A program made the position numbers and the translations under genes. Of a stretch of DNA of 60,000 nt, positions 1 through 12,677 are shown in pieces. The stretch comes from Nymphaea colorata (lineage: Eukaryota; Streptophyta; Magnoliopsida; Nymphaeales; Nymphaeaceae), in the NCBI RefSeq assembly GCF_008831285.2, contig NC_045147.1, forward strand, positions 15,852,854 through 15,912,853. The letters are read 5' to 3'. The first letter of the stretch is position 1. The number at the start of each line of letters is the position of its first letter. The notes under the pieces were generated by a model. That model was not told where the DNA came from and did no database searches. It saw only the letters and a program-made list of their open reading frames with translations.

Positions 1-958
1 GTCAATAGGTGAATATTTCAGGTGGGATGAGTTTTCCATAAAGCAAACTGCATTGGACATGATCTTTACGCATAATGACCTAGGAAACTACACATAGTAC
101 TTTTTCATTCATGAATAGACTGACTAAGCTGATTCTGTAGTATTTATTTTAGAACTTCATAAATTAGATATGTGCATCAAGAAAACATTAACTTTAGTTT
201 ATTTCTAGGTTCCACACTTATCAAGTGCATGGAAACTTAGCCCATCTCCTAGACTGTAGATCAGATTCACATACACAATAGAACTTCTCACATATATGAA
301 ATGCAAATAGTGCTGAGTCTGCTGACACCCTTTTGGTTCGGCCCCAACATAAAGCATCACACAGTGCCTTTTGTTCAGCCCGAGCCTGTAGATGTGTTTT
401 CAATGCCTAGTAACTACAAGAAATACTTAAGATCCAATCAGTTTGATGAAGAGTTTGAGCTTTGACCATCAAGTTTCTGGGCTACCATGATTGAATTTTT
501 ACCTCCTAGAAAAGCATGTATAAGTGTCAAAAATAACTAGTCTGATACATCCCAAGTCCCAACACATTTGCTGCCAGGTAGTAAGAAGGAGATGCGAAGG
601 GTGCCAAATGCAAGACCCTGGATGAAGTCCCAATCCTACCCTTCTATTGCTTGAGGTTTCTCATTCTGTTGTCCCCGTAAGGCTTGGTCATTGGGGGCTC
701 TCCCTCATCATTCATCAAGAGAAAAACAGAAAAAAAAAAGGACCGTTTCATCTATTAGATAGAACATCATAAATTCGTTCATCAATTCAATTCAACAAAA
801 AAGTAAAATAAAATTTTTATGAGGCCTGAAAAATGGCCATAGAACAAACACATTCCCTTTACATATACACATATGTATACATAGCTAATTTTTTTTCTAT
901 CAAATACAAGAAAGCAAGTGACAGATCAAACATGAGAGGAAGCAATGCACATGGATAC
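1..958. other. Intron of the TMEM131-like gene, running off the left edge
   Basis: On the minus strand the large coding exon ends at 959 with a donor (AAG|GTATCC). I find no continuation of the family's next conserved segment in 1-958, so this stretch is read as intron 2, at least 958 bp long. On the plus strand an open frame runs from about 229 to 464 and ends in a stop; its tail reads SNQFDEEFEL. It could be the last exon of an unrelated plus-strand gene that begins left of the window, or chance. There is a short A-rich tract near 729-739. Confidence 0.45.
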
Positions 959-3900
959 CTTTATTAATGATTGTGAATGAATCAAGTTGCTGAAAGTCTG
1001 AGCTCTTGAACCAGCAAAGCCTGAATTGCCACAATTGATTATACTGTGGAAATTATCAAAGGCACTGGCAGTTGTCTCAATCTGATGTATAGAGAATGCT
1101 TCAAATATAGCTTTGCAGGGGATCTCAATCTCTGGGTTAACAGAAGCATTTGTCACTATAAGCAGCTTGCAGTTGGATCCAATCATTGAGATTTCATCTG
1201 CAGCATTCTCCGGTGAAGTGTGTAGACTATAAATGACATTTGCAATTCGTGTAACAGTCTGAGAGAAAAGTACCAATCCTTGTGCATACTTGATGTAAAA
1301 ATGCTTTTGACCTTCAGTAACCTCCCTAATTTTGGTCACCTTTAGCAAATGTGAAGCATCATTTTTCAGTGAAACAGAAAAAACTCTTGGTTCCTCATTA
1401 CCGTGAAGCACAAGGGACTCTAGTGATACACACAAAGAACCTAAACAATCAGTATAGAAGACTCTACCAGACGTCTCTGCCTCAAAAGGAACAATAATTT
1501 TCTGAACCTGATCATGTGACAAATTCCATAGACTTACACAGATAGCCCCAAAAATCCCCCCTTCTGCGGGCAACAAAGGATTAAATTCAATAATGCTTTC
1601 ACTTTTCCCAGGGCCTATTTCCCAGATGCCAGATGGCCTTACCTGTAGGATTGGTAAACCGGGTGGAGAAAAAGACCTGACAATTATCCAATCCTGATCA
1701 TTCAAATATGAGCCACAATTTTCATCGTCTTCAATTTTCTGGCAAGCAGCATGTGCAGAATGTGTCACATTCCCAATAGTGACCGAAAACCATGCAGTTA
1801 ACTCTCCAACATAAAGGTCAACATCAAATGGATTGTATAATGACAACTTACGGGAGCTCCTCCCTGCAAGGACATTTTGAAACACCAAAGGACGTACTCT
1901 GTAAGGGGATTCTATGGCTTTGCCTTTAGCATGGACAATGAAGCCTCCAGCACTAGTTTGCAAGATCAATTTAGCTGATGAAAAACCTAGCAACCTAGGC
2001 AAAAAAACGAAAGTGATTGAAATAGACTGCCCAGGTGTCAACATCCTTTCTTCAAAGCCATATGCATAGAATTGTGGATCAGTAGAGAATGGTTCATGAA
2101 TATATATTGCACTGTCATTATGTGTATTGGTCACAGTTAAGTAAGAATGGGAAGGGGTGAGCAGATAGTTAAGGCCCCAATCCAAAGAAGGTGGACTAAC
2201 CACTACACCTGCTGCATGAACACTCACAGGAGCATTGAGTTCAGCCCTGTCAAGACCATCAACAACTGACTTAGAGCTTGTTCTATTAAATGTATCTCCA
2301 CAATAACCATCACAAGGACTGCCTGAGGTGGAAATCACAAATGAATTGCCATTTTCAATATCATGCTGCTTAAGCATCGAACTCACAGAACAAGAAATTC
2401 CCCGACCATTTAATAGCTTGTAAGAAAAATGGTCGAAGTTCATGCTTAAGTTATTCTCTCCAGGCAAGTGAGATCCGCCAAACATCAACAAATTGCTATT
2501 CTGAAGTTGAGATGCTTGTGATGAAAAAGCAACCTCATGATTTCCTCTCCCAATGGAAGATGTAGGCAGTGTAGACTGAAAACAAAATTGCTCCAAGTTC
2601 CTACAGAAATTATTGGAACCACAACCTTCCTGCAAATTACTGTGGACATGGTTGGAGCTAACATCACCTAAAACTATGTGCCTAAGACCCACATCTTTTT
2701 CACTATGAGATTCAAACCTAGTAAACTCATGGGCATCCTCTACCTTACTGGAACTTGGAGGTACGTGGTTCTTCACTGTGTAAGCTGCACTCAAAACCAC
2801 ACCTAGAAGACTGGATAAAAAGAAAACAAGGAGTATATAACCATATGTGGATAGCCCAAAGCATCGTGCCCTGAAACAATAAAAGCAATCTTGAGTAAGT
2901 GCAAAAAGCCTTTAACATAAGTATGAATTATGAGGCAAGCAAAAGGGAAAAGATAGAGACTGAAAAAAAAGCAGGACAATTGACTTGCACATTGGAAATG
3001 TAGGGCTAGAAAAGTCAACTGTAAATTCTGGCTCATGATTTTCATTCTAATATTAACATTCTTGCAAACTTTTGATGTTTTCACAAGTTGAACATAGTAG
3101 ATGTCAAAGCACATATACACCTTATACATGTAGGCTGACGAGGAACAATACAAAGAAGACATTAATGAATGAACAAATTACTCATGAAGCTATGGCAGTA
3201 TTATATTGCTTAATGCAGAATTTAGAAGGAAAAGTATGGGTTCCCATTGATGATTGGGATGAATGGGGACAATCTTACTGCTAAGAGTTGAGACATTACA
3301 TTTCCGAAGGAAAAGTATGGGTTCCCATTGATGGGACACTTGTTCCACATAAATATATTGTCTAATCACAAGTACAGGAGGCAATTTGTCCATCTGAAAC
3401 TAGCTCAATGATATTTCAATCCCTTAATTTGAAAAGTCTTGAAAGACTTAAAATCAGGTTAATCACATGTGCATACAACTCTCCCAAGATAAAATTCCAA
3501 CCAAGTACCGCATTCATTACAACTTTCCAAGTGTCTTCTGCTTCTTCTGTTCTTCCTTCTAATCACCACTTAGGGGATGGCAAGGTCATCAGACAACCGT
3601 ATACATACTTATCAGCCGGCATCAGCTGTATTTATGCGGAAACTACCAAAAATATCGATACATAATCTGTTTGTTGTTCTGTAGATTCAGCATCGGCATC
3701 CAAGTGTTTCTGCTTTCTCAAGCTCATTAGTTCCCCAGCCGCCAAAAACAAATCAAACGTTCCCGAGCAGGAAAAATGGACTAACCGTATTTTTATGGAG
3801 CAGAACATTCCAAAATTTGTAAGCGTTAAATCACCATAAGCAGCAATGGAGGTGTCACTTTCTCAAAACGGTGACGTGGGCTTGCGGCGCTGCTCTCACA

Positions 3901-4723
3901 AGCATGTCAAAAGGCAATTCAGCAATCTGACCTCAACACTTCGCATTCGCAATCATTCATGTGGGTCTGCTGCCACCAGGTGTTCAGGAAAGTATACACA
4001 GAAAGGACGGTGGCTGCTATGTTTAGAACCTGTTAGATATCTCCAAAATAGGCATCAGAAACCTTTTTCGAACTTACAAACCCCTTCAGCAGTTCCGCGT
4101 TTTTAGGCTGTATTATCACGTCGCCCAACTATGTTTTAGAGCTTCTTTTACAGACATTAACAGGATGCTCACTTCAGACAACATCTGATTCTATTCTATG
4201 ATGTCCGACTCCTTCAACTCCAATTTCAACAACATGAAAAACAAGGCCCAAGAAAAGTAACAACTTGTTACCTTGGTTCAGAAAGGGGGAAAAAGTACAC
4301 CGCCGTGATCGGAGACAATATTCTAGCGTCCACCAATCTTTTGAAACCCAATAACACTATCAGAAACAATCCCACAAGAGAACATGAGAGGGGAAGGGGC
4401 AGAAGAGAAGGTTTTTCAAGGAACCAACTGAAGGCTCAACTACCGCAACGAAGAACTCGTACGATGACACAGTGAGAATCAAAACACCAGAACCTATGGA
4501 AAAGAAATGGAAAAATTCGCTAGAATAGCAACTCAAAGATTAAAAGAAAGCAAAAAAGGATGAAACAATCAAGAGTTTTGGCAATAGAGAAAAGGCCAGA
4601 TGGATATGATAGTATCTTTTATAGTTTCATCATTGTTCCTTTTATTGCCATTACTATCAAAGAAAAAACATGTTAGAAAAAAAATGAAAAAGAAACACAA
4701 AAAAGGAACTACCAAGAAGGCAT
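959..4723 (-). CDS. TMEM131-like transmembrane protein (5' part, incomplete)
   Basis: Plant homologue of transmembrane protein 131, a large ER/secretory membrane protein with PapD/ASH-like immunoglobulin-fold modules; animal TMEM131 acts in collagen cargo export, while the plant role is not established. Two coding exons are proposed: 4713-4723 (11 nt, ATG CCT TCT TG) and 959-2870 (acceptor TTTCAG|GGC), joined in phase to give 641 residues before the next intron. Residues about 13-34 form a hydrophobic segment (YGYILLVFFLSSLLGVV) that fits a signal peptide or anchor. A poorly conserved, Ser/Asn-rich stretch follows. The TMEM131 N-terminal domain starts near residue 225 at VVVSPPSLDWG and continues through LTPGQSISITFVFLPRLLG and SAGGFIVHAKGKA. 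The C-terminal exons, including any distal membrane segment, lie left of the window. The family call is firm. The tiny first exon is inferred from frame and splice consensus, and a different upstream start exon is possible. Confidence 0.8.
3225..3333. repeat. Short direct repeat in TMEM131-like intron 1
   Basis: The unit GAAGGAAAAGTATGGGTTCC, extended by CATTGATG, occurs at about 3225-3252 and again at about 3306-3333, 81 bp apart. Between the copies lies unique sequence. It looks like a small local duplication inside the 1.8-kb intron 2871-4712. No coding meaning is apparent. Confidence 0.7.
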
Positions 4724-5150
4724 CTCGAAGCTCTTTCCCTCCCCCCACGGTTTCCTTATAGACGCCGAAACAGCACCATACACACCACCAACCCAGTTTT
4801 CCACTTACTTGTTTCTGTATACAGAGAAAGAAAGAAAGAGAGATAGAGAGAGAGAGAGCCTCAAAAAAGATGAACGTCCCAAAGCCTGGACCTGGACGTG
4901 AGGTGAGGGGGAAAAGGTGGAGAAAGGAGGAAGAAAAGAGGGTGCATAAAAAAATAATTTGTTTTCTTAATGGTACGTATTTGCAGACATCGATATGAAA
5001 TGACTACTTTACCCTTTCCATGCTCTGCTAACCGCGCAAACCCTTGCCGCCCTCCAATCGCCATTGTTGAACAAAAACAAGAAACAGGCAGCAACGGTCT
5101 ACAAACAAAGAGAAGCAGCTTCTGCTCCTTCACAGTTTAGTGATGTCTGC
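4724..5150 (-). promoter_or_regulatory. Likely 5' UTR and promoter of the TMEM131-like gene
   Basis: Upstream of the proposed ATG at 4723 (minus strand) the transcribed strand is CT-rich, with a (CT)n/(CTTT) tract corresponding to GA repeats at 4825-4858. Such pyrimidine patches are common in plant 5' UTRs and near transcription starts. I saw no convincing TATA box and cannot place the start site. Confidence 0.3.
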
Positions 5151-5940
5151 TGTGATAATTGGTTTCAATCCAAGATCAGATCATCTTAACGTAAGCAACC
5201 AATGGACTTTTGAAGACTCAGGTGTACCAACTTAGTGGTACCAAAGAATCATATCAAGACATAGAAAATCGGATTCTACAAAGCACTCATACTCATCCAA
5301 TCCTTCTTGCAGCAGCCTTGCACCAACCTGGGCCTAAATTCGTGTTCAAGTTCATTGTGGCCATGAATTGAAGAATTGACATAGTAAACTTGATTTGAAA
5401 GCGACAACTTCATGTATTGTAGAAAGCATTCATATCTAAGTTGAAGCATGCTTTGTTCTGCTTAACACTTAAACCAATCTTGCTCAGCGAGCTCAAACTA
5501 TACCAATGGTTGCCATTGCTCAAGTTCTCCATCGTTATCCATCTTGGCAGGTCAAGATTGTGAAATTTCTGAAAGTTGGTAACTGTGTATGTTATTTTAT
5601 GCCATTCTCTCTCTCTCTCTCTCTCTCTTCATGGTCATAGTGAAGACCTCTCTCCTCTGTTAATTAAAATTATTTTTCGGGAAATGGCAAAAGCGATTTA
5701 TTTTCTTATGACATCTTAGCTTTGGACGACGGGTTTTAGAGCGTGGAAACTGATGACATGCTCCCTCCTTTTCACCAATAAGTTTGAACTTCTTTCCCAT
5801 GGAAAGTCAGGCGCCAATGACTTGAAGAAAACGGATGAGCTCCGAGTTTTACACGCTACCGATAAACTACTTTTCTTTTTCTAAGCAGTTCGAGAGAACC
5901 AAAAATACTTTTTTAACCCCCGGCGAGCTGGTGAATCTCG
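5151..5940. other. Intergenic, no gene seen
   Basis: No frame here looks coding. The only notable item is a short (CT)n microsatellite at 5607-5628. Confidence 0.5.
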
Positions 5941-6260
5941 GCGCTAGCTGGGACACTGCCCATTAGTAGGGAGTGGAAGTGCGTAAGGGTAGTTTCGTCA
6001 TTAGGGTAGTGTCCGTAAAAGGCCGCGTTCCGGACCGGCCTTTGGGCAAGGCACCGGTTGGCGTCCGGACCGACCGGTTTGGTCCACCAAGCGCTCGACC
6101 GCCGTTGGAAAACCGGCAGGGGAGGACACCTCACCGTGGGTCCCGGCCGAAAACGAGCCTGACCGTTGGTGGCGCCGTCGCGGCCTGATCCCTTAAACGG
6201 CGCATCTCGTTTTCCGTTGTGGACGGTCTTGACCTTCAAGGCCACCTGCAGGTGTTGGTC
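5941..6260. other. GC-rich island in AT-rich intergenic DNA
   Basis: A block of about 300 bp is strikingly richer in G+C and CpG than its flanks, with repeated CCGG/ACCGG words (for example GGACCGGCC and GACCGACCGG). Open frames cross it on both strands (plus 5973-6188, minus 5913-6266), but the translations are low-complexity Arg/Pro/Gly and resemble no family I know, so I do not call a gene. It may be a repeat terminus, a decayed element or a CpG-rich regulatory patch. Confidence 0.4.
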
Positions 6261-8362
6261 GTACATGACTCAGTCAACGCACCCTCCCGGAGCCCACCGG
6301 CGCCCATGCCGTGCTGACCATTCAAGATGAGAAGTGGACATCAGCCACCGTGAAGTCAACGCCTCTTCTTCTTTTCCTCCAAGCCATGAATTGGACGCAT
6401 GTTCGCATTGACCACTTTTTTTTTTTTAATTAGCTAGAAATTTAAACGTATAAAAATGTCATAAACAGTTAAATACATCTGTTGAACACATCGGATGCAC
6501 AAAAAGCAGATCTGCCCGTAGTTTTCGCGAAAGGGACGTCAGTAGTTCGAACCTCGCCGCACTCGATAACTTCAAGAAAGAAAAAAAAGGATTAGAAGGG
6601 TGCAAAAGCGTAATTTGACAGTTCGCCCTACCTTGTTGGGTGGAAGAAGAAGAAGTTCTATTATGTTGTAGGGTATGGTGGTGGTGGGTCCCCTTTCCAG
6701 GGCTTGCCCTATTCAGCCCAACCGATTTTTTTGTTATATAAAAAACCCAAAAAAGAAATTTCACTTTTTCCCATAAGCTCAAATATAGGTCCCACAATTT
6801 TCTTTTTTCCAGTTGAAGGCCGGCAATGTTTCTGGCTTCATGTCATTTTCTTCATACGCATCTTCGTTTTTACTTTATCTTTAAGCTTGAAAAAAAAAAA
6901 GGTGAGGCTGAGAATCATACAAAAAGAAAACAGTCCCCTAAATGAAAATCTTATGATAACAATCTTACTTACTAGAACCAGACCTATTAAAATTAATTAT
7001 CAAAATATTTTTTCTGCAATCCAACCTTATAGATACGGTCTTAAGAGTGACTTGATGTGAAACAAATATTAAGTTAGTCATTTTCTTACTTGAATAATGT
7101 TTTTTTATACCATCAAAATTTTGATCCTATAAAAACCAATTAATTTTACAAAAATGACTTGAACCAAAGTAAGATTTATATGAAACTAGTCTTTATAAAC
7201 ACATTAGAAGGTTCACATTTAGTTTAAAATGTTTTTTAACATGAATTTAAAAAGTAAATCTACAAATTATATTATATATATACATATAGATTCGAACCTA
7301 TCTTTCTATACATGCAATAAATGGCAACATGTTTTATGTCTTGGTCTGACGACTCGCAAGTTCCACCTGCTCTGCGGCTCTGCCCCTTCTCTGCCCACAG
7401 CCCAATTGACGCTTTAATATTCCTTTCCAAGGCACACCTCATGGCCTTTTTGTCACTTTTCTTGAGATGCCTCTCCTGTGGAGGGCACTTCTTTGTTTAG
7501 CTGCCACCTGTCTTATTTGGATTGGTGGACTGAAAAAAAAATAAAATAACAGAATTCTTGAATTATTATATCAAAACCAAGTATTAATTGTGTTTCAGAG
7601 TTTCTCTTTTAAAAAGGGAAAAAAAAAATGTTGGTAGCTTGAGGTTGCTGATTGTTAAATGTTTGGTCCATGTCAAATTTGTGCTCCCCCTAAATTGTAG
7701 GAGGTCTAAAGTTCGAAACCCTATGCTGCAGAACAAATTTACAACCTTTAGGGCGTGCGGCTAAGTCTGTCTCGACTCGAGCTGGGCAAAGCTTCTCAAC
7801 CCACCCAGGTGCAGTTTCCTAAATAAAGTGAAAAGTGCACTTCAGCCCAACAAAGGCAAACAACTTTTTCAATGTTTGTCCAGTCTTTTTCATTACTGAA
7901 CCGTATCACAGTCGACCATTAATTGCTACCAAGCAAAGTTTACATCTAGATTCTCATTCACTATGAACCATGAATTTATATATATAAAAAGAAGTTCGTA
8001 AAATGCAGACATTTACGTAAGGGACAAGAACCAGACCCTTTTATTTTGATTTTTAAAGTGTTTTTTTTTTCTTATTGCAATCTAACCTAACAATGAGTTG
8101 ATGCAAAACATATACTAAGTTGATAATTTGTTAGACTTTCATGGTGTTTTTATAATAAGAAAAAAGGAATGGTCCCCATGACATGATAATAAAAAAAATT
8201 AGCATTTTCCATTAAAACAACTTGAATCAAAGCATGTTGTATATCAAAATAGTCTCGATAAATATATTAAGATGTTTATATCGTATTTAAAATAGTTTAT
8301 GAACAAAAAACTATTCAATGGGTCTGGTTTTTATCCTTGACTTAAGTGTTTGGTTTTAATAA

Positions 8363-8365
<3 letters not shown>
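6261..8365. other. Intergenic, AT-rich, with SINE-like scraps
   Basis: No gene is supportable. Around 6541-6600 a tRNA-like B-box (AGTTCGAACC) is followed by an A-rich tail, and around 7710-7725 another B-box-like word (GTTCGAAACC) occurs. Both could be remnants of tRNA-derived SINEs, but no cloverleaf can be drawn. Two related AT-rich paragraphs recur at about 6930-7250 and 8040-8340, sharing phrases such as CAATCYAACCT, AACATATACTAAGTTG and the TTTAAAAT ending. They suggest an old dispersed repeat, which also appears at about 10910-11170. Confidence 0.35.

Positions 8366-8447
<82 letters not shown>
8366..8447. repeat. (TA)n microsatellite
   Basis: About 82 bp of uninterrupted TA dinucleotide. 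The Tyr-Ile translations across it are artefacts. Confidence 0.97.
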
Positions 8448-8450
<3 letters not shown>

Positions 8451-8809
8451 AACAACCTTGCCATTATGGATAGTTGTTGGTCCCATTTCCTCATATTTAT
8501 GATTGAACAAATGATAGTTTGGTTGGACCAACCACAGGTGTGTGGCTTGCACAAATTGCGGCATTCAGCAAACTCTTATTTATCTTAAATGATTTGGTTC
8601 GGAAGGAACAAAACACAATGAATACAAAAGGCCAAAAAAAAAAAAAAAGGAACCGACAATGGAATCCGGTAAAGTGTTAAAATGAAAGTAGAAAGGAGTG
8701 ACGGAGGACACCCGGTCTGTCCGGACCCGTGGTTAGTACTTTCAAGTGTTTAAGTCCAGCCCTTATTTTCATAATCTTATACATTAAAAGCTTGGGTACG
8801 ATGCTTAAG

Positions 8810-8965
8810 GGCGTTTATAAGCCGACTTGGAGGCCAATTCCAACTTAGCTCAGCTCGACCTGGACTCGAGTCTAGCTTAGGTCCACTAGCTTGAGTTTGG
8901 AGAGACCAAGCCCATGAGAGCTCGCGTTGAGCTCAGTAAGCTCAAGATGAAAGCCAATGTCTAAG
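8810..8965. repeat. Degenerate GAGCTCGA-rich repeat fragment
   Basis: This stretch is dense in AGCTCG/CTCGAG words (CTCAGCTCGACC, GACTCGAGTC, GAGAGCTCGCG, GAGCTCAG). It resembles the TCGAG-rich elements at 23.9-24.4 kb and 52.5-52.9 kb and is read as a decayed relative. I could not define its ends. Confidence 0.35.
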
Positions 8966-9139
8966 CATATCGACTTTTCATCCTAACAAGCTAGCATGAA
9001 GAATTTTGATGTGGACATATAAATCCTGGTGGATGTACTTAAGGGGTTAAATATCAACTCTAGAGATTTGCTAGAACTTGAATGGACTTTGGGAATTCAA
9101 TTACAAGCTTTGCACGCTTCCCAATGTTAATTATTAATT

Positions 9140-9186
<47 letters not shown>

Positions 9187-12100
9187 ATATGGTAGCTTAG
9201 TTAAGAAATCATCATCTCATAGTTTGTGTTGTTGATATGAATAAGTGAACTAAAGCTAAAAAATCAAACTCTTACATATTCATATGTATACCCACCAACT
9301 CATATGGGGCTCTCAGGTTGTAAGATTCTTCATAAGGATTCTTATTCAACATCTGAATATGCACAATGGGTACCCACACATTCAATTAGTTAATATGTGA
9401 CAGTTTAGATATGACAAAAAAATTTATATTACTTCTAAAAGACTCAACTGTGGAAGGGAATATATAAATATAATTCGGAACTGTAAGTCTACCTCCATAA
9501 CATCATCTACCAAATCCAACTACCGTTTGACATTTTTCTGGAATTTTCTAATATAAGCAGAGGAATCAGCCAGAGTTGGATCTCGGAGATTGGAACAAAC
9601 CTTCAAATCAGATTCGACCCATGTGGGCAAGCAAGACTGCGTGTGGAAGGGGGAAAGGAATGCGAAATTTCTGCATGAATCATTGAGAAAGAGGAATAAT
9701 ATTTCAAGATTAATGGAGATTTTAGTTGCAGGACATCACTGAGTTACAATTAAGCTGATGAAATTCATGAACAAGGTTTCTTTGTTCCTGAACTTGGCGG
9801 CCAAAATCATGGTCTCGTGAAACCCGTTTTTTCTAGATGAAGAAATTATAAACGAATATTGTAGAAGAATCCTGTGAAGCACCATTTCAAAGCAAAAGAA
9901 TAGAAAAGAAGAACGGAAGGAGCAGCACTACAATCAACCTTTTCAACAACTTGCGATGCGTGACGCCATGGCTTGCACAACCTTTCTCATATGCCTGTAA
10001 GAAAGTTCAACTTGCAACTACAAGGCCATGAGGTGTTGAGGATAAGGCAAACCAGCCAGCATGTCCCTCCAAAAACAAAAACACTTTGAATATTGTTACT
10101 AATCTCTTTCTAATTGCCACTTTTTGTATTGTATGTGCGGCCATTTTTTCTATATATATATGTATGTATGTATGTGTGTGTGCAGCGTACATATGCGCAC
10201 ACGTGTGTTAGTTGCTTACAATGACGAACCACCCGAAAGCTCATGCTTCAAAGTGCCAAGGTTGGGACTCGATCTGGGGTCATTTGTGGTTGTAGTTGCC
10301 ATAGGCTCCTGCTTCAGGTCTATGACAGTAGCTTCATACACTAAGTTAAAGGCTTATTATATCTATCAATTTACTTAAAAGTTAGTGATGCCAATGATAT
10401 TAATGAAAAGTAATAAGCAAAGTAGTCTCAGGTCTTAAGCTTCGAAGCCCACATGTTCATGGCAGTCCTGATCATGAAAGGATACAGTAACTATCTGCAG
10501 GACTTTAATGTGTGCAGGACGTAGCTCCTTTGGTTAAAGGAAAAAACAAGAAGTGTCGTTGCCCACTGATACAAGGACTCAAAAGCAGCATCAATGGCTC
10601 CTGCAGCGGCCAGTATGGCAATGAAGAATGCTTGTCTTGTCTGAGAATGAATTCATGAAACAAAAAGCTACAAATGCATATGAATAATTGAATATGATTC
10701 TCAACAGGATAAGGTAGCAGGATGTGATGGTCCCGTATAGCTAGCTACATTACATAGGCTTCCTTATGGATAATCTGTCATCTGCTGCATTCAATCTCCA
10801 CCGCACATACATATCTATCAGGTGAAATGTACAATGGTGACTGAGAGATTGGTAGGTGGCCGTTAACGCAGGGATAAAAACCAGATTGCTTAAATTTTAT
10901 GAATAAAATGTTTTCTTTGTAATCTAACCTTAGTGATACGATCTCGAGAATAAGTTGGTAGAAAGCATATATTAAGTTGACCAATTTTTTGGAGTTATAC
11001 ATAGTATAAGCAAAAACGGATGACTCCTATAAACATTAACATTTTGATACTAAAAAAATCCACATTTTTCATAGAACCAACTGGAATCTAAACATCAAAA
11101 TAGTTTTTATAAATATATTAGGATGTTTACATTCTGTTTAAAATATTTATTTAGCAAAAAATTTGAAGGGTCTGTGATATATACATTATATATATATAAA
11201 TCCTGATAATAATTGTACTCCTGCTTGGTAGTTGGAATTTGGAGTACTCTTTAGATTAATTGTCGACTGCTTCTTGTTGCCATGTGCGATGATGCAGCAG
11301 AATTGCCTCTGGAATGAGAATGGGCTGCAATTGGAGTTATCATGGCTGCAACAATGAGATAAATATTTAACCACTTGGCTTGGAGGTTGGAATTCAGACT
11401 TGTCAACTTCTGTTTCAAAACTTAAAAAGATTCTGAGTTGCATCTCTTAGCACAAACCAGTAGGAATCTGCTTTACTCCAGCTACCTTATCAAAATAAAT
11501 AATGATAATAAGAATAATATTAAGGGGACATCTAAAAAGGAAAAACCTAAAGCTTTGACAATAATAATAATAATAAAATACAATACGCAAATTGGACCAG
11601 ATCGATATTGATCTATGTCAGTTAAATTCAACTGCTAGCTGGGGCGTGATGACTGCGGTTTACTGCTCATCTCGTAAGTGTTTCACTTTTATAAATGTGT
11701 GTGTGTGAGAGAGAGAGAGAGAGAAAAGCCGATAAAGTGTGAATATATAACAAAATTTGGGGACAAGAGGTTCCCTAGATACAAAAACAAACCGCAAAAA
11801 CAGAAGCAAGAAGAAATATATGAGAGAGAGAAAAAGAAGAGAGAGAGGACTATCCAAAATGTGAGAACTATCAAATATGAGTACTTATGTACCGTTACCA
11901 ACTGCTTCATATGATCAAATGATCACTCATAAATAAATGCATGTAAAGTAGTTTTTTAAATTTTGTGAGAGCAATTTTCTTTCAAGTTGCAATTCTTTAC
12001 AAACCATATATTCTAGCATAATCTAATGGTTGAGAACAGCGCACGATTGGTGCTCATATTTTAAAAGAAAAAGGTGTTTAGAAACTGAACAAGCTTAGAT

Positions 12101-12434
12101 AGTGGCTTTGGGATCAATTCAGCCGAAGTTTGAGTTTGTTTATGCATGGACAAGTGAGGCTTGAGCCATTCATCCTCTCAACAGATGCGCATGTGGAGCT
12201 ACATGGGCTCTAGCACCCCACAAAAATTCATCATCTTACATATTAATGCTTTCAACAATTTACACCCATGCATACATTGGTACTCCTAAGAATCTAAAAT
12301 TGTTTGAATTAGTACATCTCAGCCCGGAATTTCTAGCTCTGCCACCACCAACAAGTCATATTTGGTTCGTTCTGCTTGTTTATCAGACCACCTCCATTGA
12401 CAGCTAACTCACAAAATTCTTAATGCTTCAGATT

Positions 12435-12483
<49 letters not shown>

Positions 12484-12677
12484 AGAAAGAGCGCTTACCG
12501 CTATGTAATATATCTGGCAAGGCACTTATCTATATGCTAAGAGGAAAACCATAAATATGTGCTGCAACATTTGCTTTTGGGGGAGCGGGTGATTAACAAC
12601 CCACTACTCAACAAAAGAGGTTCTCCCATTCCTCCTACCTCTTGCGTTCTCGATTACATTGGTGTTAGCAATGACAA
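8966..12677. other. Intergenic, AT-rich; no gene supported
   Basis: It contains (TA)n tracts at about 9142-9174 and 12438-12480, a GTGTGTGA(GA)n tract at 11697-11724, and a third copy of the dispersed AT-rich paragraph near 10910-11170. On the minus strand at about 10560-10640 a short frame reads AAAGAIDAAFESLYQW. It is not extended by recognisable exons, so I leave it unannotated. Confidence 0.4.

Noticed and set aside
5913-6266. 117-codon minus-strand frame in the GC-rich island
   Set aside because: Openness is explained by high GC; composition is Arg/Pro/Gly with no family resemblance.
8342-8588. Tyr-Ile repeat proteins on both strands
   Set aside because: Translation of a (TA)n microsatellite.
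10560-10640. Minus-strand peptide AAAGAIDAAFESLYQW as a possible exon
   Set aside because: Too short, no family recognised and no joined exons on either side.
11660-11914. Arg/Glu-rich and Ser/Leu-rich frames
   Set aside because: Translation of GA/GT simple repeats.
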